Positions 25,350 to 32,908 of a DNA stretch of 64,000 nt are shown piece by piece. The DNA is taken from assembly GCA_030645495.1 (NCBI GenBank), contig JAUSLV010000011.1, positions 437,316 through 501,315 on the forward strand, read 5' to 3'. The first letter of the stretch is position 1, and the number at the start of each line of letters is the position of its first letter. The DNA comes from Actinomycetota bacterium. GTDB taxonomy: Bacteria; Actinomycetota; Acidimicrobiia; Acidimicrobiales; Ilumatobacteraceae. The notes beneath the pieces are model-generated. The model was not told the origin of the DNA. It was given only the letters and a program-made list of their open reading frames with translations, and ran no database searches. The translations under genes were made by a program, and so were the position numbers.

Positions 25350-26198
25350 TCACATCGCCCGCCACTGCGGCGCCTGTGATTCGTTGCGCCAGTACGCGAG
25401 GCGGCGCCGCGCCTCTTCGGCCGCCGCCGGATCGTCGCGGCCGGCACGTAGCCGCATCAGCGTGGCGGCCACGTTGCGCATCACCGCCAGCGACTGCGCC
25501 AGCGGATCGTCACGCAGGTCGGTGCCGTAGCCCGCCGCGAACTGCTGGTACATGCCCGCCTCACCACCCCAGCGGTGCTCCCACGTGAGCAACGGCGCGT
25601 GGTCCCACGCCGCCGGTGCGAGGCACAGTAGGTCCCAGTCCAGCAGCACCGGCCCGCCGTCGGTCTGCAGCACGTTGCCGGGGTGCACGTCGCCGTGGCA
25701 CAACACCAGCGGTGCGGTGCGCCCGCGCCAGCCGCCGTGATGGCCGATCGCTTCCTGCAGACCCCGGCGGGCCACGTGGTCGAGCAGGTCGTCCACCTCG
25801 GCCATCACCGGCTCGGCCTGCCACCACGGGAACTCGCCGGCGTTCGGCACGGCGTGGTGCGGGGTCACCTCCGCTGTCGGCCAGTCGTGCACGCGCCGAA
25901 CCATCTCGCCAACGGTCCGCCAATCGACACGGCCGACTTCCGACAGGCGCTCCAGCCCGAACGCCGTGAACCCGTCGACGATGAGCGGCGGCCGCACGTG
26001 CTGTGCCACGCGTACCCCGCGCTCCGTGAGCGCATGGGCCAACCAGAGCACCCGGCTCGCAGATTCCACACCGCTGACCACACGCACGGCGACGTCGCCA
26101 GCGGCATAGAGCGAGCTCATCCCGGCTCGGATCAGCTGGGGCTCGGGCAACTCCCAGTCCCGGCAGGCGCGCTCAGCGGCCTGCTTCGCCGAGCTCAC
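25350..26198 (-). CDS. Aminoglycoside phosphotransferase-family (APH-like) kinase
   Basis: A 282-residue member of the APH/choline-kinase fold. The catalytic loop LCHGDVHPGNVL and the metal-binding LLDWD are present, so it is probably an active small-molecule kinase. The substrate is unknown; the family name does not imply drug resistance. Start is a GTG at 26198 overlapping the preceding stop as GTGA, so it is the last gene of the nudix-rarA-DUF948-DUF6167 run. Confidence 0.88.
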   Translation of the reverse strand: MSSAKQAAERACRDWELPEPQLIRAGMSSLYAAGDVAVRVVSGVESASRVLWLAHALTERGVRVAQHVRPPLIVDGFTAFGLERLSEVGRVDWRTVGEMVRRVHDWPTAEVTPHHAVPNAGEFPWWQAEPVMAEVDDLLDHVARRGLQEAIGHHGGWRGRTAPLVLCHGDVHPGNVLQTDGGPVLLDWDLLCLAPAAWDHAPLLTWEHRWGGEAGMYQQFAAGYGTDLRDDPLAQSLAVMRNVAATLMRLRAGRDDPAAAEEARRRLAYWRNESQAPQWRAM

Positions 26199-26548
26199 GC
26201 CTTACGGCGCCGGCGGCCGCTCTCGGCACGTTGCTCGCGCACCTGGCGCAGCACGATCACCTGGCCGGGCTCCACCGGCTGACCATCGATGAACACCGCA
26301 TCACCGTCGTCGAGATCGTCGGCCAGGGTGCTGACGCTGCCATCCATGCGGGCACGCAGTTCGGCCTCTTTGGCCTTCATCGCCCGCTTGCCCTCGGCGA
26401 TGGCCTCCTTCACGCGGTTCGAGGCCTTCTTCGCCATTTGTGCGGGCGCGTACTCGGCCGTAGCGGCTTTGACCTTCTTCTTTGCCACGCTCGCGCCGGC
26501 GATGCCGGCCACTGCGCCACCCAGGAACCATGTGAGCCGCTTGATCAT
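26195..26548 (-). CDS. DUF6167-like small protein
   Basis: A 117-residue protein with a short N-terminal hydrophobic segment (FLGGAVAGIAGASVA) followed by a Lys/Ala-rich helix. In actinomycetes such a protein commonly follows DUF948 between rarA and alaS, and is named DUF6167; the resemblance here rests on position and composition. It overlaps both neighbours by 4 nt. The VFIDGQPVEPGQVIVLRQV segment near the end may form a small beta domain. Confidence 0.7.
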   Translation of the reverse strand: MIKRLTWFLGGAVAGIAGASVAKKKVKAATAEYAPAQMAKKASNRVKEAIAEGKRAMKAKEAELRARMDGSVSTLADDLDDGDAVFIDGQPVEPGQVIVLRQVREQRAESGRRRRKA

Positions 26549-26934
26549 GCGCTCTTCCTCTCCTTGCGTCGCAGGCGGCGAACGGCACGCTTGGTGCCGG
26601 TGCCGAGCGCCACCGTCTTGATCACGGGCGCCGACAATGCGGCGCGGGCCATCCGGCTGCCACCGGCGACCGCGCCGCTGATCGCCTCTGCCGACCCGAG
26701 CACTCGGTCGAAGCGATCGAGATCGTGGCGCGCTTCGGCCATCGTGGCCCGCGCCTCGGCAGTCGACGAGCTGAGCTCAGCGAGCAGCGGGCGGGTCTCG
26801 CTCCGCAACGACTCGACTTCGCCGCGCAGTGCCTTCAGAGAGTCGAGCACGCGCATCAGCACCACGACGAGGGCGGCGAAGCCGATGCAACACAGGACGG
26901 CAGCGAGCACCACTGCCAGTTCGCCTGCGGTCAT
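26545..26934 (-). CDS. DUF948-family membrane-anchored coiled-coil protein
   Basis: A 129-residue protein with one N-terminal membrane helix (GELAVVLAAVLCCIGFAALVV-like) and a long helical, coiled-coil-prone region (about 30-85), as in DUF948. The role is unknown. The ATG at 26934 overlaps the rarA stop as ATGA and gives the family start MTAGELAVV. The rarA-DUF948 order is conserved in actinomycetes, where alaS often follows; here an APH-like gene occupies that place. Confidence 0.85.
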   Translation of the reverse strand: MTAGELAVVLAAVLCCIGFAALVVVLMRVLDSLKALRGEVESLRSETRPLLAELSSSTAEARATMAEARHDLDRFDRVLGSAEAISGAVAGGSRMARAALSAPVIKTVALGTGTKRAVRRLRRKERKSA

Positions 26935-28232
26935 TGCGGGTGTCCTTCCGTGTTCGGTTCCGGTCGATGTTGCATGCGCTGGGCAACTGCAGCCTCGGCA
27001 CCGAGGTGCGTGGGCTCGTAGTAGCGCTTGTCGGCTTGTTCGGTGGGCAAGTACTGCTGCGCCACCCACCCTCCGGCGTGGTCATGAGGGTACTCGTAGC
27101 CCACGCCGTGGCCGAGCACCTTCGCGCCTTGGTAGTGCGCGTCGCGCAGGTGAGCGGGCACCTCGCCCACGGCGCCGGCCTGCACGTCGGCGCGGGCGTT
27201 CCAGATCGCCAAGGCTGCACGGTTGCTCTTGGGGGCAGTGGCCAGGTGCACCGCCGCCTGGCTGAGGTTCAACTGCGCTTCGGGCAGGCCGACATGTTCC
27301 ACGGCATGGCCGGCAGCGACGGCCACGAGCAGCGCGGTCGGGTCGGCCATGCCCACGTCCTCGCTGGCGAAGATGATCATCCGCCTGGCGATGAAGCGGG
27401 CGTCCTCCCCCGCCTCCAGCATCCGCGCCAGGTAGTACACGGCGGCGTTCGGATCACTGCCACGCATGCTCTTGATGAACGCGCTCACCACGTCGTAGTG
27501 GTCGTCGCGGCCGTAGCGCAGGGCGCTGGTACCCAACGCCGACTCCACGTGGTCGAGCTCCACGTCGCCGGGGTTGGCCAACGCGCAGGCGACCTCCAAC
27601 GCGGTGAGCACCTGACGGCCATCGCCCGCGGCACGATCCACCAGATGAGCGATCGCCTCGGGTGTGGCCGAGCGGCCCTCGGCTTGCAGCCCGCGCACGA
27701 TCAGCGTCTCGATATCGGCCTTGGCCAGCGGTTCGAGCCGGAAGAGCGTGCTGCGACTACGCAGTGGCGGGTTCACCTCGAAGAACGGGTTCTCGGTCGT
27801 GGCGCCGATCAGCGTGAGCGTGCCGTCCTCCACCGCCGGCAGCAGCGCGTCTTGCTGCGACTTGGAGAAGCGGTGGATCTCGTCGAGGAAGAGGATCGTC
27901 CCTCGGCCGTGCTCGCCCAGTCGTTGCCGCGCCCGCTCGATGACGTCGCGCACGTCTTTCACCCCGGCGGTGACGGCACTCAGCTGCTCGAAGGCGCGCT
28001 TGGTGGTACCGGCCACGGCCAACGCGAGCGTGGTCTTACCCGTGCCGGGAGGGCCCCAGAAGATCGCGCTCGTCAGCCGGTCTTGTTCCACCAGCCGGCG
28101 CAGCGGCTTGCCCACGCCCACCAGGTGGGCCTGCCCCACCACGTCGTCGAGCGTGCGCGGGCGCAGGCGGGCCGCGAGCGGTGCTTGGCTGCGCAGCCGG
28201 TCTTCGGCGGCCGCGCTGAACAGGTCGCTCAT
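26931..28232 (-). CDS. rarA: Replication-associated recombination protein A (RarA/MgsA)
   Basis: RarA is an AAA+ ATPase related to clamp loaders that acts at stalled replication forks. The 433-residue protein has RLRPRTLDDVVGQ at the start, Walker A GPPGTGKTT, Walker B LFLDEIHRFSK, sensor GATTENPFFEVN and a C-terminal MgsA region that includes LPEAQLNLSQAAVHLA. The ATG at 28232 overlaps the nudix stop as ATGA. The protein is full length. Confidence 0.95.
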   Translation of the reverse strand: MSDLFSAAAEDRLRSQAPLAARLRPRTLDDVVGQAHLVGVGKPLRRLVEQDRLTSAIFWGPPGTGKTTLALAVAGTTKRAFEQLSAVTAGVKDVRDVIERARQRLGEHGRGTILFLDEIHRFSKSQQDALLPAVEDGTLTLIGATTENPFFEVNPPLRSRSTLFRLEPLAKADIETLIVRGLQAEGRSATPEAIAHLVDRAAGDGRQVLTALEVACALANPGDVELDHVESALGTSALRYGRDDHYDVVSAFIKSMRGSDPNAAVYYLARMLEAGEDARFIARRMIIFASEDVGMADPTALLVAVAAGHAVEHVGLPEAQLNLSQAAVHLATAPKSNRAALAIWNARADVQAGAVGEVPAHLRDAHYQGAKVLGHGVGYEYPHDHAGGWVAQQYLPTEQADKRYYEPTHLGAEAAVAQRMQHRPEPNTEGHPQ

Positions 28233-28696
28233 GCCCCGGGCACCGGGTGCTGGCCGAGCACGATCTGGTACGGGGGGCGGCGCCACGCGGGCACATGGTC
28301 GATCAACCACTCGGCGGTGACCCACTTCCACGCCACGAATTCGCTGCCGTCGGGTGTGGGCAGAATGTCGCCCGAGCGAGCGTGGAACGTGAACCACCGC
28401 TGCGCCTGACCGATCCGATGGTGGATGCCACCCTTGGCCCGCTGCACCTCCTGCGGCCACTGGTACACCAGCCACTCGGGGTGCTCGCCGACGAACTCCA
28501 CCTCGACACCGCCGAGGCCGGTCTCCTCCAACAGCTCACGCCACGCCGCTTCGAGTGGCTCCTCGCCGGCCTTCATCCCACCCTGCGGCAGCTGCCACGT
28601 GTCGGGCGTGTCGGCCCGCTGGAACGCGAGCACCTCGTGCGTGTGGGGATGCCTGATCGCGATCACCACACCAGCTCGGAAGTGAACGCTCGCCAT
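28229..28696 (-). CDS. Nudix hydrolase (RppH-like)
   Basis: A 155-residue Nudix hydrolase. The Nudix box is complete: GGMKAGEEPLEAAWRELLEE matches GX5EX7REUXEEXGU with a following TGL. The WQLPQGG lead-in is characteristic of RppH and Ap4A hydrolases, so RNA 5'-pyrophosphate or dinucleoside polyphosphate is a plausible substrate. TACGGT at 28703-28708 lies 6 nt before the ATG. It heads a five-gene operon through rarA to the APH-like kinase. If leaderless, its own mRNA begins with a 5' triphosphate at the start codon. Confidence 0.9.
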   Translation of the reverse strand: MASVHFRAGVVIAIRHPHTHEVLAFQRADTPDTWQLPQGGMKAGEEPLEAAWRELLEETGLGGVEVEFVGEHPEWLVYQWPQEVQRAKGGIHHRIGQAQRWFTFHARSGDILPTPDGSEFVAWKWVTAEWLIDHVPAWRRPPYQIVLGQHPVPGA

Positions 28697-28702
28697 TCCC
28701 TC

Positions 28703-28708
28703 ACCGTA
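28703..28708 (-). promoter_or_regulatory. -10-like TACGGT of the nudix-rarA operon
   Basis: TACGGT on the minus strand ends 6 nt before the ATG. A G-rich minus-strand tract (28709-28755) follows immediately upstream, and then palindrome copy 2. Confidence 0.48.
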
Positions 28709-28770
28709 CCCCCTCCCCCGAGCGCCCCCTCAGCGCCCGCCCCGCCGCTCCCCTCCTCGACTCACGCTCA

Positions 28771-28815
28771 CGTTTGAAGAGAAGCGCAGCCTTACCGTGC
28801 GCTTCTCTTCAAACG
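28771..28815. repeat. Palindromic element, copy 2 (perfect 18-bp arms)
   Basis: Arms 28771-28788 and 28798-28815 are exact reverse complements around a 9-base loop. The stop codon of the DUF559 gene (28809-28811) lies in one arm, so it can end that transcript on the minus strand. Sequence is shared with copies 1 and 3 in the GCGTTTGAAGA outer half. Confidence 0.85.
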
Positions 28816-29699
28816 GTGCTGAGGAAGCGGCGGAGGGTGCGCTGGATGTGGTCCTCGGACATGCGCCAGGTGATCTCGACCGGCCTCCACCCATCAAGGA
28901 CCAGATCGTTCTGACGCATGGCGTCCTTGTGGAGATCGCTGGACAGCCGATGGAAGCCGAAGCCGTTGCCTTCGAGGTAGAGCTTCCGGTCCGGCCAGGC
29001 GAAATCAATTCGGTACCGCTCGCCGTCGATCTTCACCTTGTGCTGCTGCGTCGGCCGCGGCAAGGAGCCACGATCGATGGCCCGAGCGATCTTCGCCTCG
29101 AGCGGCGACTCGCCTGGGTCGTAACCAGGGATGCGCTCAGCGAGCACCCGTCGAAGCTTCTTCACGGATCTCCCAGGTGCAGGTCGGGTGCGATCAACGC
29201 GCGCTCTCAACTCCTCCAGCTTGAGTTTTCGACGTCGCAGGAAGTCATCGACGAGGTCGCCGAGTGCCATGACCGAGAGGGTGCCGCTCAGATCCAGCAC
29301 CGTCCTCAGTGCTGATGTGCACGGCATTCCACAGACGACGACCCGATCTCCTGGTTCCAGGGTCCCAGAGCGATGAGAGACCACACCCTTCATCTGCACT
29401 GGGTGACCGAGTTGCGCCGCGACATGGATGAAACCGTCGTCGGGTACCACCGAGCCGAGCAGCCTCGCCGCAGTCCGGTTCGACAGCATCACCTCGGTAC
29501 CGCACGCGAGCGAGACAGCCCGCACCGCTTGCATCCACGTCGGTGGTGCGCCCGTCACGGCCGACACTCCTCGTCGCACCGCACGGTATCTCCCCGACCT
29601 TCGCCGACCGCTGATCGCTCCACGCCCGAGGCCGCTCCGCCTCGCCAACTCATGTGGGACCAATCCGTCGTGTCGTTCCGCATAGTCCTCGGGACGCAT
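28809..29699 (-). CDS. AbiEi-N/DUF559 PD-(D/E)XK-like protein
   Basis: A 296-residue protein with an N-terminal winged-helix region resembling the AbiEi antitoxin N-domain (PHELARRSGLGRGAISGRRR) and a C-terminal DUF559 domain of the Vsr/PD-(D/E)XK nuclease fold. Conserved pieces are SPLEAKIARAI (Glu), RIDFAWPDRKLYLEGNG (Asp, then Glu) and GWRPVEITW. The usual E-V-D-G is E-G-N-G here, which may affect metal binding. Single genes of this type are widespread in actinomycetes and their function is unknown. The ATG at 29699 follows a strong GGGGAGG; an in-frame ATG at 29720 is less likely. A palindrome sits on each side. Confidence 0.82.
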   Translation of the reverse strand: MRPEDYAERHDGLVPHELARRSGLGRGAISGRRRSGRYRAVRRGVSAVTGAPPTWMQAVRAVSLACGTEVMLSNRTAARLLGSVVPDDGFIHVAAQLGHPVQMKGVVSHRSGTLEPGDRVVVCGMPCTSALRTVLDLSGTLSVMALGDLVDDFLRRRKLKLEELRARVDRTRPAPGRSVKKLRRVLAERIPGYDPGESPLEAKIARAIDRGSLPRPTQQHKVKIDGERYRIDFAWPDRKLYLEGNGFGFHRLSSDLHKDAMRQNDLVLDGWRPVEITWRMSEDHIQRTLRRFLSTV

Positions 29700-29720
29700 C
29701 GCGCCTCCCCGCCCGAACAT

Positions 29721-29767
29721 GCGTTTGAAGACAACCGCACGCCAGTGCTGCGGTTGTCTTCAAACGC
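29721..29767. repeat. Palindromic element, copy 3 (perfect 19-bp arms)
   Basis: Arms 29721-29739 and 29749-29767 match exactly around a 9-base loop. It lies 70 nt after the aspS stop and 22 nt before the DUF559 start on the minus strand, where it could terminate hisS-aspS. Relative to copy 2 the inner stem differs by compensating changes (GAGAAG to GACAAC) that preserve pairing. Confidence 0.85.
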
Positions 29768-29836
29768 TTTGAGATGGTTGGGGTCGTGTGGACCCGAGGT
29801 GGACCCGGCTGAGAGGGTCGATACGGGGAGCGGGCG

Positions 29837-31579
29837 TCAGGCTTTGGGGGGAAGGACGCGGATGCCCAGTTCGTCGAGCTGCTTCTGCGCAACGGGTGTG
29901 GGCGCGTTGGTCATCGGATCGGCACCACTCTGCGTCTTCGGGAAGGCGATGACCTCGCGGATGTTCTCCTCGCCGGCGAGGATCGCCACGAGGCGGTCGA
30001 TGCCGAACGCGAAGCCGCCGTGCGGCGGGGCGCCGAACTTGAACGGGTTGAGGAAGAACCCGAACTTCTTCTGCGCTTCCTCATCGCTGATGCCGAGCAA
30101 GGTGAAGATGCGCGCCTGCAGCTCGGGCTGATGGATCCGGATCGAGCCCGAACCGAGCTCCCAGCCGTTGAGCACGAGGTCGTATGCCTGGCTGCGCACG
30201 TTCATCGGGTCGGTCTCGAGCAGGTGCACGTCGTCGGGGTGCGGCTGGGTGAACGGGTGGTGGCCCGGCTTCGGCCGGCCCGACACCTCGTCGACGCCGA
30301 TGAACATCGGGAAGTCGACGACCCACAGGTAGCGGTACGGCCCTTCGAACACGGGCGGGCGGCCGATGTCGTTGCGCAGGGTGCCCAGCACTTCGCAGGT
30401 GGTGGTCCAGTTGTCGGCGACGATCAGCAGCAGGTCGCCGGGCTTCGCCGCCAGGCGCTCGGTGAGCAGCGCTCGCTCGGCGTCGCTGATGAACTTCGCC
30501 ACGGGCGACTCGAACGAGCCATCGGCGGCGACCTTCAGCCACACCAGCCCCTTGGCACCCATCTGCTTGGCGCGGTCGGTCATGTGGTCGAGCTTGTTGC
30601 GGCCGTATTCATCGGCCTTTCCCGAGGCGTTGATGCCCTTGATCGTGGCGGCGCCGGCGAAGGCCTTGAACTCGGTGCTGGCGAACACGTCGGTGAGTTC
30701 GGTGAGCTCCATGCCGAAACGCATGTCGGGCTTGTCGACGCCGAAACGGTTCATCGCCTCGTGCCACGTGATCTTGATGATCTCGCCCGGCTCCTGGCCG
30801 GCGGCACGAGCAGCGGCCAGCACGGCCGCCCCGATGGCGGTGTGCACATCGTCCTGGTTGACGAAGCTCATCTCCGCGTCGAGCTGCATGAACTCGTACT
30901 GGCGGTCGGCGCGCAGGTCTTCGTCACGCAGGCAGCGGGCCAGCTGGTAGTAGCGGTCGATGCCGGCAACCATCAGCAACTGCTTGAACAGCTGCGGGCT
31001 CTGCGGCAGAGCGTAGAACGAGCCCGGCTGCTGGCGGCTGGGCACGATGAACTCGCGGGCGCCTTCCGGCGTGCTGGGCACCAGCATCGGGGTTTCCACC
31101 TCGACGAACCCCTGGTCCTCCATCGCCCGGCGGATCGCCGAGTTGATGCTGGAGCGCAGGCGCAGGTTGCGCTGCATGCGCTCGCGGCGGATGTCGATGT
31201 AACGGTGCTGCAGGCGGGTGTTCTCGGCCACCTGGTCGGCGCGTTCGTTGACGGGGAACGGCGGCGGCTCGGCAGCGTTGAGCACCTCCACCACGCACTC
31301 CTGGATCTCGATCCCACCGGTGGCGAGCCGCTCGTTGAGGTTCTCGGCGGGGCGGGCAGCGACCACACCCGACACGCGGATCACGTACTCGGAACGAACA
31401 TCGACGTCGTTGCGTACGACGCACTGGGTGATGCCGCTGTGATCGCGGAGGTCGACGAAGGCCAGCTTCTCGCCGTGCTCGCGGCGGGTCGCCACCCAGC
31501 CGGTGAGGGTGACGTGCTGGCCGATGTGCTCGGGCCGCAGCTCGCCGCACTGGTGGGTTCGCATGGAAGTGGAGCTCAT
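29837..31579 (-). CDS. aspS: Aspartyl-tRNA synthetase (bacterial type, probably non-discriminating)
   Basis: A 580-residue class II synthetase charging tRNA-Asp. It has the N-terminal OB anticodon domain, class II motif 2 (YYQLARCLRDEDLRADRQ), QSPQLFKQLLM, the GAD insertion and motif 3 (GFAFGIDRLVAIL). In the OB fold the RREHGEK segment carries His where discriminating enzymes usually have Leu. That residue is associated with AspRSs that also charge tRNA-Asn, followed by transamidation; the amidotransferase is not in the window. The ATG at 31579 overlaps the hisS stop as ATGA; M6 is an alternative. Confidence 0.95.
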   Translation of the reverse strand: MSSTSMRTHQCGELRPEHIGQHVTLTGWVATRREHGEKLAFVDLRDHSGITQCVVRNDVDVRSEYVIRVSGVVAARPAENLNERLATGGIEIQECVVEVLNAAEPPPFPVNERADQVAENTRLQHRYIDIRRERMQRNLRLRSSINSAIRRAMEDQGFVEVETPMLVPSTPEGAREFIVPSRQQPGSFYALPQSPQLFKQLLMVAGIDRYYQLARCLRDEDLRADRQYEFMQLDAEMSFVNQDDVHTAIGAAVLAAARAAGQEPGEIIKITWHEAMNRFGVDKPDMRFGMELTELTDVFASTEFKAFAGAATIKGINASGKADEYGRNKLDHMTDRAKQMGAKGLVWLKVAADGSFESPVAKFISDAERALLTERLAAKPGDLLLIVADNWTTTCEVLGTLRNDIGRPPVFEGPYRYLWVVDFPMFIGVDEVSGRPKPGHHPFTQPHPDDVHLLETDPMNVRSQAYDLVLNGWELGSGSIRIHQPELQARIFTLLGISDEEAQKKFGFFLNPFKFGAPPHGGFAFGIDRLVAILAGEENIREVIAFPKTQSGADPMTNAPTPVAQKQLDELGIRVLPPKA

Positions 31580-32862
31580 GAGATGGCTTTCTTCAGGTGA
31601 TCGATGAGATCGGAACGGGGAACGGTGGACTGCGTGCCGTCGCCGTCGGTGCCGTCGGGGTTGACGGTTCGTTCGGCTCGCAGGGGACGGACGACAGCGA
31701 CGCCTGCCTCGACTTCGTTGCTACCGATGATGACGGCATAGGCCGCCCCGCTGCGATCGGCGGCTTTCATCTGGCTCTTCATGCTGCGGTTCTCGTAGGC
31801 CCGGTCGGCCGATACGCCGACCGCTCGCAGCGCAGTGGTGATGGCCAGCGCCTCGGCCCCGCCGGTGGTGTCGACCACGAACACCGACACGTCGGTGGCA
31901 GGCGGGGCGAAGACACCCTCGTCGTCGCAGGCCAGCAGCGTGCGGTCGAGCCCCAGGGCGAAACCGATTCCTGCGGTGGCGGGCCCGCCAAGCGACTCCA
32001 CCAACCCGTCGTAGCGGCCGCCGCCGCCAAGCGCGTTCTGCGCCGAATCCAGCGTGAGGCCCTGGTACTCGAACGTGGTGTGGCGGTAGTAGTCGAGACC
32101 ACGAACCAGCTTGGTGTCCACCGTGAACGGGATGCCCAGCGAGGTGAGCCCCGCTTGCACAGCAGCAAAGTGCGCCGCGGCCCCCTCGCTGTAGAACTGC
32201 GCGATCTTGGGCGCGCCAGCCACCAGGGCGGCATCCTGAGGACGCTTGGAATCCAACACGCGCAGCGGGTTCTTCTGCAGCGTGATCTTGCTCTCGTCGC
32301 TGAGCGCGTCGAGATTCGCCTCAAAGTAGGCCTTCAGCGCATCGACGTACGCGGCACGGTCGGCAGGCTCGCCCAGCGAGTTCAGCAGCAACCTCACCTT
32401 TTGCAGACCGAGGGCACGGTAGAACTCCCACCCGAGGGCGATGATCTCGACGTCGAGGTTGGGGTCGTCGGCACCCAGCACCTCGATACCCACCTGGTCG
32501 AACTGGCGGTAGCGGCCGCGCTGAGGCTTCTCGTAGCGGAATTGCGAGCCGGTGTACCACACCTTCCACGGGGTGGCCGGGCGGTGTTGCACGAATGCCC
32601 GGCACACCGAAGCCGTGAGTTCGGGGCGCAGCGCGATGTGGCGCCCTCCCTTGTCGACGAAGTCGTACATCTCCTTCGTCACCACATCGGTGGCGTCGCC
32701 GATGCGCTGGAACACACCGAGGTCTTCGAGCAGCGGCGAGATCACCTGGCCGTAGCCAGCACCCTCCACCACCTGCGCGAACACATCCACGAACCGCCGC
32801 CAGCGGGCGGATTCGGGGGGCAGGATGTCGCGCATCCCGGGGCTGGTCTGGAACTCGGGCAC
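31576..32862 (-). CDS. hisS: Histidyl-tRNA synthetase
   Basis: A class II synthetase, 428 residues from the GTG at 32862. Motif 2 (VWYTGSQFRYEKPQRGRYRQF) and the His-specific LVRGLDYYRHTTFE and GGGGRYDGL are intact. A TTG at 32871 extends the N-terminus by three residues; I prefer the GTG because TAGCCT lies 8 nt before it. It is co-transcribed and translationally coupled with aspS, the common hisS-aspS pair. The C-terminal anticodon domain (from about 325) is complete and ends DLIDHLKKAIS. Confidence 0.94.
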   Translation of the reverse strand: MPEFQTSPGMRDILPPESARWRRFVDVFAQVVEGAGYGQVISPLLEDLGVFQRIGDATDVVTKEMYDFVDKGGRHIALRPELTASVCRAFVQHRPATPWKVWYTGSQFRYEKPQRGRYRQFDQVGIEVLGADDPNLDVEIIALGWEFYRALGLQKVRLLLNSLGEPADRAAYVDALKAYFEANLDALSDESKITLQKNPLRVLDSKRPQDAALVAGAPKIAQFYSEGAAAHFAAVQAGLTSLGIPFTVDTKLVRGLDYYRHTTFEYQGLTLDSAQNALGGGGRYDGLVESLGGPATAGIGFALGLDRTLLACDDEGVFAPPATDVSVFVVDTTGGAEALAITTALRAVGVSADRAYENRSMKSQMKAADRSGAAYAVIIGSNEVEAGVAVVRPLRAERTVNPDGTDGDGTQSTVPRSDLIDHLKKAIS

Positions 32863-32870
32863 GGGGGGCA

Positions 32871-32876
32871 AGGCTA
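32871..32876 (-). promoter_or_regulatory. -10-like TAGCCT of the hisS-aspS operon
   Basis: TAGCCT on the minus strand ends 8 nt before the GTG at 32862 and lies in the 46 nt between rsh and hisS, so hisS-aspS can start its own transcript. Confidence 0.45.
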
Positions 32877-32908
32877 TCGGCCAGGAACCCCCGGCTCAGG
32901 GAACGATT

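Noticed and set aside
25350..26198. Antibiotic-resistance reading of the aminoglycoside-phosphotransferase-like gene
   Set aside because: The fold is shared by many small-molecule kinases and the gene sits in a housekeeping operon; only the fold can be supported.
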